This document shows, piece by piece, positions 58,709 through 64,000 of a stretch of 64,000 nt of DNA. This DNA is from JADFMN01 sp964529975. GTDB lineage: Bacteria > Armatimonadota > Fimbriimonadia > Fimbriimonadales > Fimbriimonadaceae. Location of the stretch: the NCBI GenBank assembly GCA_964529975.1, contig CAZGXW010000004.1, positions 7,672 through 71,671 of the forward strand. Reading direction: 5' to 3'. Below the pieces are notes generated by a model. The model ran no database searches and had not been told where the DNA came from. It saw nothing but the letters and a program-made list of their open reading frames with translations. Made by a program: the position numbers and the translations under genes. Within the stretch, counting starts at the first letter, position 1, and every line of letters starts with the position of its first letter.

Positions 58709-59672
58709 GGTACACCTGGACGACCTCGGCGATCACAGCGAGCGCGATCTCCTCGGGTGTCTCGGCTCCAATGTCGAGTCCGACGGGCCCGCGAATCCGA
58801 GAGAGTTGCTCCTCGCTCAGCCCGGCGGCGCGAAGCGCAGCCTTGCGCTTCTCCTGGGTCGTCTTGCTTCCCAGCGCTCCGACGTACGCCACGTTCGACT
58901 TCAAGAGGATCTCGATCGCCGCGTCGTCGATCTTCGGGTCATGGGTCAGGGCCACGGCAAAAGTGTCCTCGTCCAACTTCACCTCGCGCAGGGCGTCCTG
59001 CGGCCAATGGTGGATCAGGGCGTCCGGCTCGTCTTCGAACTGCGCGTACGCCGTGCGCGGATCGACGACGATTGTCTCAAACCCGAGTGACTTTGCGAAC
59101 GAGACGAGCGCGCGCGAGATGTGGACCGCACCAATGACCAACAATCGAGGTCGCGGGGCAAGCACGTGCATGAACCACTCCTCCCCAGCCACGTCGACAA
59201 GCGCGCTACGGTGCGATCGATATGCCTCGGCACACGCCGCGTCGAGAGAAGAGCAGAACGCCACCTCGTCCGCCTTTCGCAGGGTTGTTGCGTAGGGTTC
59301 CATGCGCACAGCGACGACACACCCGTGGTCGGACGAGACCAAGGAGGCCATCTCTGCCCAGTCGGGCCGCGACGCCACGTCTGGCTCGATCCAGACTTCC
59401 ACCTGCCCGCCGCACATGAGCGTGACCTCGTGCGCGCCCTCGCCCTGGGGGAACGACAGGGCGACAGGAGCAGTTGCCGATAGGCACGCGGACACCACCG
59501 CAGACTCGATGCATCCGCCACTCACAGAGCCGCACACGGCCCCATCCTCGCGGACTCCCATCACCGAGCCCACCTCTCGCGGGGCGGAGCCCTTAGTGCG
59601 AACGACGGTCGCCAGCGCGAACCGGCGACCGTCGTCTGTCCATTGCCTCAGCGTGGGCAGCACGTCCCTCAT
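58695..59672 (-). CDS. xdhC: XdhC/CoxI-family maturation protein
   Basis: A 325-residue accessory protein inserting sulfurated molybdenum cofactor into xanthine-dehydrogenase-type enzymes. The N-terminal XdhC/CoxI domain (TVVRTKGSAPREVGSVMGV, then CGSVSGGCIESAV) is followed by a Rossmann-like C-terminal half (LLVIGAVHISRALVSFAKSLGFETIVVDPR). It lies between the catalytic subunit gene and mocA in an operon. Confidence 0.9.
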   Translation of the reverse strand: MRDVLPTLRQWTDDGRRFALATVVRTKGSAPREVGSVMGVREDGAVCGSVSGGCIESAVVSACLSATAPVALSFPQGEGAHEVTLMCGGQVEVWIEPDVASRPDWAEMASLVSSDHGCVVAVRMEPYATTLRKADEVAFCSSLDAACAEAYRSHRSALVDVAGEEWFMHVLAPRPRLLVIGAVHISRALVSFAKSLGFETIVVDPRTAYAQFEDEPDALIHHWPQDALREVKLDEDTFAVALTHDPKIDDAAIEILLKSNVAYVGALGSKTTQEKRKAALRAAGLSEEQLSRIRGPVGLDIGAETPEEIALAVIAEVVQVYRARG

Positions 59673-59675
59673 CGT

Positions 59676-61727
59676 CTAGGCCAGTTCGCTCAGACGGATC
59701 GGGAACTTGCGCACGCGCTTGCCCGTGGCAGCATGGACGGCGCTCGCGACGGCGGCGGGCACACCCGGATAGCCGAGTTCGCCCATGCCGCACATCTCGG
59801 CACCGCTCTCAACGACGTGGACCTCGATCTTGGGCATGTGGTTCATGCGCACCCATTCGTAGTCGAGCGGGTTGCTCTGCACCACGGCTCCGCCATCGAT
59901 CGTGATCTCGGCAAAGAGGGCGGTCGCAAGCCCGTCGACGCACGCGCCTTGCATCTGCGCCTCGACGCCGAGCGGGTTCAAGGAGATGCCCGTGTCCACG
60001 CAGCAAACGACTCGGTGCAGTTTCACCTCGTCGTCCTTGATGCTGAGTTCGACCACATGGACCGTGCGTCCGCCGTAACTGTTGAAGCACGCCACGCCAC
60101 GGTGTACGCCGGCGGGAAGCGCCTTGCCCCAGCCGGACTTCTCCTCCGCGACGTCGAGCAGCGCTCGCAGGCGCGGCTCGGTCGTGATCTGCTTACGGAA
60201 CGCGAGGGGGTCCTTGCCAGCGGCGCGCGCCATCTCGTCGATGAAGCATTCGTTTGCGACGTTGACCTGGCTGTGGTCGACGGACCTCCATGCCCCGGTC
60301 GGGACAGGAGAGGCTGCCGCGCCCGCCATCTGTGTCGCGTTCGGGACCGCATAGGGAAGCCCAGCGTTGCGCGGACCGCTTGCCGTCCTCGAAGTCGCGC
60401 CACCGGCGCGGATGAACTGGTGGCTGAAGCCGACCGGGTTTCCGCTGGCGTCGATCGCACCGCGCATCGCGTGCAGGCTCATAGGCCTGTAGTTGTCGTT
60501 GCGCATGTCGTCGTCGCGGGTCCAGAGCAGTTTCACGGGCCGCTTCGCTTGCTGCGAGCACATCACGGCTTCGCTGACGAAGTCCGCCGCGCCGCGCCGC
60601 CCGAATCCGCCGCCCAAGAGCGGACAATGTACCGTGACCTTGTCCGCCGGCAGTCCTGTCATGCGAATGACCTGCTGTTGCGCGCTGTCCGGGCTCTGGC
60701 TTGGTGCCCAAACGGTGCAGGAGTCGGCGCGCACATCGGCGACGGCGTTCATCGGCTCCATGCAATAGTGCGCGAGGTAAGGGAAGTCGTAAGTCGCTTC
60801 CACGACCTTTGCGCCTTCAGGCATCGCGGGGTGTTCGCCGACCGCCTCGCGCAACCGCTTCATCAGTTCGGGCGTGTTGACGCCGGTGTTCGGGCCCATG
60901 TCCCAATCGACCTTGAGCGCCTCGCGGCCCTTGATGGCAGCCCAAGTGTTCTCCGCGATGACAGCGACGCCGCTCTGGATGCGATAGCAGCCGACCACGC
61001 CGGGCACCTTCTTCGCTTCGGTGTCGTCGAAACCGGTCAGCGTCGCACCGAAGCACGGTCGCCTCGCGATCACGGCGTAGGCAGCCCCAGGGATCTGCAC
61101 GTCTTGAGCGAACACGGCCTTGCCCGTGACGATGTTCGGGTTATCGATGCGCTTGGTCGGCTTGCCAAGGATCTTGAACTCGCTTCGAGGCTTAAGCGTC
61201 ACGTTCCCATTGGGCACGGGCAGTTGCGCGGCGGCGGAAGCGAGGTCGCCGTACTTCTTCGACTTACCGCTGCCGTCGTGGTGCACTTCGCCGTTCTCAG
61301 TGCGGCACGTCGACCGCTCGACGCCCCACTCCTTCGCGGCGGCGTCGATCAGCATCTGCCTCGCGGCGGCGCCGATCTGGCTGAGTTGGTTGTACATCGA
61401 GCGAGTGCTCGTGCTGCCGCCGGTGCCTTGCCGTCCGTATTTGGTCGAGTCGCCGTCGGCCTGCACCGACCGCACGCGCGACCAATCGCAGTCCATCTGT
61501 TCGGCGACGATCATCGCCATCGATGTTTTTACGCCCTGGCCCATCTCAGACTTGTTCACGAACACGGTTACCATTCCGTCCGGGTCCAGGCGTACGAAGG
61601 CCGAGGGCTCGAGGGACGCACCGTCGTTGCCGGGAGCGAAGTCGAACGAGCCAAGCGCGAACGACGCGCTACCGGCGCCGATCACGCCGAGGAACGTCCT
61701 GCGCGTGAGTTGCGGGGCGGCGCTCAT
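59676..61727 (-). CDS. iorB: Molybdenum hydroxylase large subunit (isoquinoline 1-oxidoreductase beta-like)
   Basis: A 683-residue xanthine-oxidase-family catalytic subunit. A twin-arginine signal (LTRRTFLGVIGAGSASFAL) indicates export with its cofactor. Features include VNKSEMGQGVKTSMAMIVAEQM, CPLLGGGFGRRGAADF and, near the C-terminus, the catalytic glutamate in GMGELGYPGVPAAV. It binds molybdopterin cytosine dinucleotide. I chose ATG 61727, overlapping iorA by 4 bases. The substrate (isoquinoline, aldehyde or other heterocycle) is unknown. Confidence 0.92.
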   Translation of the reverse strand: MSAAPQLTRRTFLGVIGAGSASFALGSFDFAPGNDGASLEPSAFVRLDPDGMVTVFVNKSEMGQGVKTSMAMIVAEQMDCDWSRVRSVQADGDSTKYGRQGTGGSTSTRSMYNQLSQIGAAARQMLIDAAAKEWGVERSTCRTENGEVHHDGSGKSKKYGDLASAAAQLPVPNGNVTLKPRSEFKILGKPTKRIDNPNIVTGKAVFAQDVQIPGAAYAVIARRPCFGATLTGFDDTEAKKVPGVVGCYRIQSGVAVIAENTWAAIKGREALKVDWDMGPNTGVNTPELMKRLREAVGEHPAMPEGAKVVEATYDFPYLAHYCMEPMNAVADVRADSCTVWAPSQSPDSAQQQVIRMTGLPADKVTVHCPLLGGGFGRRGAADFVSEAVMCSQQAKRPVKLLWTRDDDMRNDNYRPMSLHAMRGAIDASGNPVGFSHQFIRAGGATSRTASGPRNAGLPYAVPNATQMAGAAASPVPTGAWRSVDHSQVNVANECFIDEMARAAGKDPLAFRKQITTEPRLRALLDVAEEKSGWGKALPAGVHRGVACFNSYGGRTVHVVELSIKDDEVKLHRVVCCVDTGISLNPLGVEAQMQGACVDGLATALFAEITIDGGAVVQSNPLDYEWVRMNHMPKIEVHVVESGAEMCGMGELGYPGVPAAVASAVHAATGKRVRKFPIRLSELA

Positions 61728-62173
61728 TTCGCCCTCGCTGCGGCCTTGATGGCCTCTCTCATGCGCGTATAGGTGCCGCACCGGCAGACGTGCGAACCAA
61801 GCGCTTCGTCGATGTCGGCGTCAGTCGGGTTCTTGTTGGAACCCAGCAGGGCGACCGTCGCCATGATCTTTCCTGGCTGGCAGTAGCCGCATTGCGGCAC
61901 GTCGTGGTCCATCCACGCCTCTTGGACGGGGTGGGCGTTCAAGCCTTCGATGGTCGTGACCTTGGCGGTTCCGACGTCTGAGATCGGGTACAGGCAACTG
62001 CGCACTTCCTCGCCGTCGACGAGGACGGAGCACGCGCCGCACGAGCCGATCCCGCAGCCGTACTTCGAACCGGTCAGAGCGAGCAGGTCGCGCAGCACCC
62101 ACAGCAGGGGCATATCGGCGACCGCCTCGACCTTCTTCTGCTGGCCGTTGACGTTGATCGTGTATTCCGGCAT
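61724..62173 (-). CDS. iorA: Molybdenum hydroxylase small [2Fe-2S] subunit
   Basis: A 149-residue electron-transfer subunit with a plant-type [2Fe-2S] cluster (YGCGIGSCGACSVLV plus SCLYP) and a second cluster in the C-terminal helical domain (CGYCQPG and CRCGTY). It passes electrons from the IorB active site. The ATG has a strong AGGAGG upstream and a TACAAT -10-like box. It is the first gene of the iorA-iorB-xdhC-mocA operon. Confidence 0.93.
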   Translation of the reverse strand: MPEYTINVNGQQKKVEAVADMPLLWVLRDLLALTGSKYGCGIGSCGACSVLVDGEEVRSCLYPISDVGTAKVTTIEGLNAHPVQEAWMDHDVPQCGYCQPGKIMATVALLGSNKNPTDADIDEALGSHVCRCGTYTRMREAIKAAARAK

Positions 62174-62279
62174 AACTGGCCTCCTGGCCTATTGTATGTG
62201 ACCTTACCGGGAAAGACGCCTCCGCTGTTCGCGGGATCACTGTAAACACCTGAACCTTTGAACACCCTATAATCCCCCC
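62174..62279. promoter_or_regulatory. Divergent promoter region between iorA and the amino-acid permease
   Basis: TATAAT (62268-62273) is 6 nt upstream of the permease ATG, separated by CCCCCC, so the permease mRNA is probably leaderless. A TACAAT-type -10 for iorA is on the other strand. No other structure is evident. Confidence 0.55.
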
Positions 62280-63665
62280 ATGTCGGCTCCACGCCACCTC
62301 GACCGCGTGCTTGGCCCCGTCAGCGCGACGTGCATCGTCATCGGCGCGATCATCGGCGTGGGCATCTTTCTCTCGCCCGGCAAGGTCGTGAGGTTCACCG
62401 GTGAGCCGAACCTCGCGATGTGGGCGTGGATCATCGGAGGCGCGATCGCGATGCTCGGGGCGCTGACCTTCGCCGAACTCGGCGGGATGTACACGAGGTC
62501 AGGCGCACACTATGCGACCCTGCGCGACTCCTATGGCCCGCTCGGCGCGTTCCTGTACGTGTTCTGCAACTCGACGGCGATCCAGTGCGGCGGTGCCGTG
62601 ATCATGTCGCTGGTCTGCGCGAACAACCTGTGCTTCCTGTTCGACGGCGCCTCGCCGGAGACCGGAGCGATGAAGCCGATGCTGATCGCGACAGCGCTGA
62701 TTTTCGCGTTGTCTCTGAACAACGTGGTCGGGGTCAAGTTCGGTGCGGCGATCCAGAACGTCACGGTGTTCTCCAAGGTGTTCACGCTCGGCGCGATCAT
62801 CGCCCTCGCGGCATTCGTCGAGCCCTCGACGCCCCCGCCGGCCGTGGAACTGGCGAAGCCGGACGGCGCACCGATGTCGCTGTTGTTCGCGGGTCTGATC
62901 CCGGTGCTGTTCGCCTACGGCGGGTGGCAGCACGCACTGTGGATCGGTGGCGAGATCAAGGATCCCAAGCGGAACATCCCGTTCGCGCTGATCGGCGGCG
63001 TGGGGATCGTGATCGTCGTATACCTGCTCGCGAACTGGGCGTACTTGCACCTACTTGGCCCAGGCACGATGGCGACGACCAAGACGATCGCGGCGGACGC
63101 GGTCGGTCGCGTCGTGCCGGAGAACGCGGCGAGGATCGTGGCGTTCCTCGTGGCCGTGTCGGCGTTCGGTGTGCTGAACGCCTCGTACTTGTCGAGCCCT
63201 CGATTGCTCTACGGCATGGCGCGGGACGGGCGGTTCTTCTCGCCGTTCGCGCTCGTGCACCCCAAGTTCCACACGCCGTATTGGTCGATCCTTTTGATCG
63301 CGGGCCTCGGTCTCGCGATGCTGTGGACCGCGAAGGAGCAGGGAGTGGACTTCGTCCTGACCGGCGTGACGATGGTCGAGGCGGTGTTCATGCTGCTTAC
63401 GGGCCTCGCGGTGATCGTGCTTCGCAAGAAGCGGCCCGATGCGGAGCGTCCTGTGCGCGTGTTGCTCTACCCGGTCGTGCCGCTGCTGTTCGTGCTGGGC
63501 GAGTGCCTGGTGATTGCTGGCGCGTTCCTCGATGAAGGGATGCGCAAGGCGGCCTGGGTCGGGCTGGTCTGGATGGCCGTGGCGGCGGTGTTCTACCTCG
63601 CCTTTTTCAAGGGCTCGCCGAGCCTGAATGCGTTGGAGGATTCTGGTCGGAGCGGCGAGATTTGA
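62280..63665 (+). CDS. APC-family amino-acid permease
   Basis: A 461-residue transporter of the amino acid-polyamine-organocation superfamily, with about 12 hydrophobic segments. The N-terminal GPVSATCIVIGAIIGVGIFLSPGKVV contains the unwound GxG substrate-binding helix, and SALTFAEL-type and GGWQHALWIGGEIKDPKRNIP segments are typical. The substrate is unknown. The last codons run into the antisense tRNA-Pro gene, so the C-terminus (EDSGRSGEI) is encoded by the tRNA T-arm and acceptor region. Confidence 0.9.
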   Translation: MSAPRHLDRVLGPVSATCIVIGAIIGVGIFLSPGKVVRFTGEPNLAMWAWIIGGAIAMLGALTFAELGGMYTRSGAHYATLRDSYGPLGAFLYVFCNSTAIQCGGAVIMSLVCANNLCFLFDGASPETGAMKPMLIATALIFALSLNNVVGVKFGAAIQNVTVFSKVFTLGAIIALAAFVEPSTPPPAVELAKPDGAPMSLLFAGLIPVLFAYGGWQHALWIGGEIKDPKRNIPFALIGGVGIVIVVYLLANWAYLHLLGPGTMATTKTIAADAVGRVVPENAARIVAFLVAVSAFGVLNASYLSSPRLLYGMARDGRFFSPFALVHPKFHTPYWSILLIAGLGLAMLWTAKEQGVDFVLTGVTMVEAVFMLLTGLAVIVLRKKRPDAERPVRVLLYPVVPLLFVLGECLVIAGAFLDEGMRKAAWVGLVWMAVAAVFYLAFFKGSPSLNALEDSGRSGEI

Positions 63666-63720
63666 ACTCGCGACCTCCACACCCCCAGTGTGGCGCTCTA
63701 CCAAGCTGAGCCACGCCCCG
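63644..63720 (-). tRNA. tRNA-Pro (anticodon GGG)
   Basis: A 77-nt tRNA on the minus strand. Acceptor CGGGGCG pairs with CGCTCCG, discriminator A and an encoded CCA end (complement of 63644-63646). The D arm (GGCTCAGCTTGGTAGAGC) and T arm (GCGAGTTCAAATCTCGC) are normal. The anticodon stem CCACA/TGTGG holds the loop CTGGGGG, with anticodon GGG (proline). Its 3' part overlaps the permease stop on the opposite strand. Confidence 0.95.
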
Positions 63721-64000
63721 ACAGGTTGGAAGGATACCCTTGGGGGGCAGGTCGGGCCCGGTCAGCGGCAGACTGGTCGGTGCGGCAGATAAGGGGCCAG
63801 TGCTCCGAGGATGGCGATCGACCAAAGGTAGATCACTAGCATGGCTCGCGCGCGGCATGAAAGCACCGATGGTTCCAACGGATTGTGTGGGTGACAAGTG
63901 CCTGTTTGGAAGTTCGCATGTTCCCGTTTAAAACGGGAATTTGGGGGAGCGATTGGAGGTTCGGCGGTTCGGAGGTCGATCAGGGCATCGAGCCCGTTCG
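63721..64000. other. Non-coding end of the window
   Basis: No convincing gene. The region has the tRNA 5' flank and promoter, a palindrome at 63921-63939, and the beginning of whatever follows. An open minus-strand frame here is only the tRNA and its flank read as codons. Confidence 0.4.
63921..63939. promoter_or_regulatory. Perfect 19-bp palindrome
   Basis: TTCCCGTTT (63921-63929), a central A, and AAACGGGAA (63931-63939) form a perfect inverted repeat, AT-rich in the middle, in intergenic sequence. It could be an operator for a dimeric regulator or a short terminator stem. Confidence 0.45.

Noticed and set aside
59643..61772. Plus-strand open frame (709 codons) opposite iorB
   Set aside because: It is the mirror of a well-supported molybdenum hydroxylase subunit. 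The His/Arg/Ala-rich product shows no domain.
63607..63897. Minus-strand open frame across tRNA-Pro
   Set aside because: Translation gives the typical tRNA-derived pattern (VAQLGRAPH...EFKSRRS), and the structure is a normal tRNA.
1..64000. CRISPR arrays, insertion sequences, prophage or integrase
   Set aside because: No array of regularly spaced repeats, no transposase or integrase-like protein, and no structural phage gene was found, despite the Tad1-like protein.

Overview
The window is about 64 kb of a high-GC (low 60s percent by eye) bacterial chromosome with tightly packed genes on both strands. The best guess is Armatimonadota, probably the Fimbriimonadia. Pointers are two PEP-CTERM surface proteins, a stand-alone 20S proteasome alpha-type subunit outside Actinobacteria, an outer-membrane beta-barrel and several lipoproteins (so a Gram-negative type envelope), and a FliA/WhiG-type sigma factor. 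The phylum call is inference. Many genes have a TAnnnT -10 hexamer only 6-11 nt before the start codon, so leaderless transcription looks common.

Layout. 1-2.0 kb: mutL (3' end), ruvC and a divergent DprA-like gene. 2.0-8.5 kb: GH38 alpha-mannosidase, a Tad1/Acb2-like small protein, an orphan OmpR-type response regulator coupled to a KOW/hybrid-barrel protein, and threonine dehydrogenase. 8.5-15.6 kb: TPR protein, GspF/PilC, a sigma factor fused to a degenerate GGDEF domain, RibD-C reductase, and an FtsX/LolD-type ABC pair. 15.6-23.7 kb: tricorn-like protease; speD and speE (polyamines) flanking a transglutaminase/outer-membrane-barrel fusion and a DUF302 lipoprotein. 24-30 kb (minus): SurA/PrsA-like foldase, FliA sigma factor, PhnP-like hydrolase, a possible DnaA-N-like protein and RNase E/G. 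30-40 kb: DUF5666 lipoprotein, methyltransferase, thymidine kinase, the DUF2905-HAD-queA set, a MerR-type regulator with a GT4 glycosyltransferase, and HMG-CoA lyase. 40-45 kb: tandem PEP-CTERM genes and an overlapping minus-strand operon (E2 acyltransferase, glutamine amidotransferase, biotinyl carrier, unknown). 45-50 kb: isolated rplK, 5'-nucleotidase C domain, proteasome alpha-type subunit, galT, mnmG (with an in-frame repeat insertion) and ferredoxin reductase. 50-55 kb: AT-richer membrane gene, GH20-like glycosidase, hicB with a nonsense-broken hicA, and hemW. 55-64 kb: deoB, a methyltransferase pair, a molybdenum-hydroxylase operon (iorA-iorB-xdhC-mocA), an amino-acid permease and tRNA-Pro.

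Most genes are housekeeping or envelope functions linked by 1-14 nt overlaps. The points that stand out are the cyclic-nucleotide-sponge-like protein, the sigma-GGDEF fusion, the transglutaminase-porin fusion, the solitary proteasome subunit, the inactivated HicA toxin and the repeat embedded in mnmG. No phage, transposase, integrase, rRNA or CRISPR array was seen.
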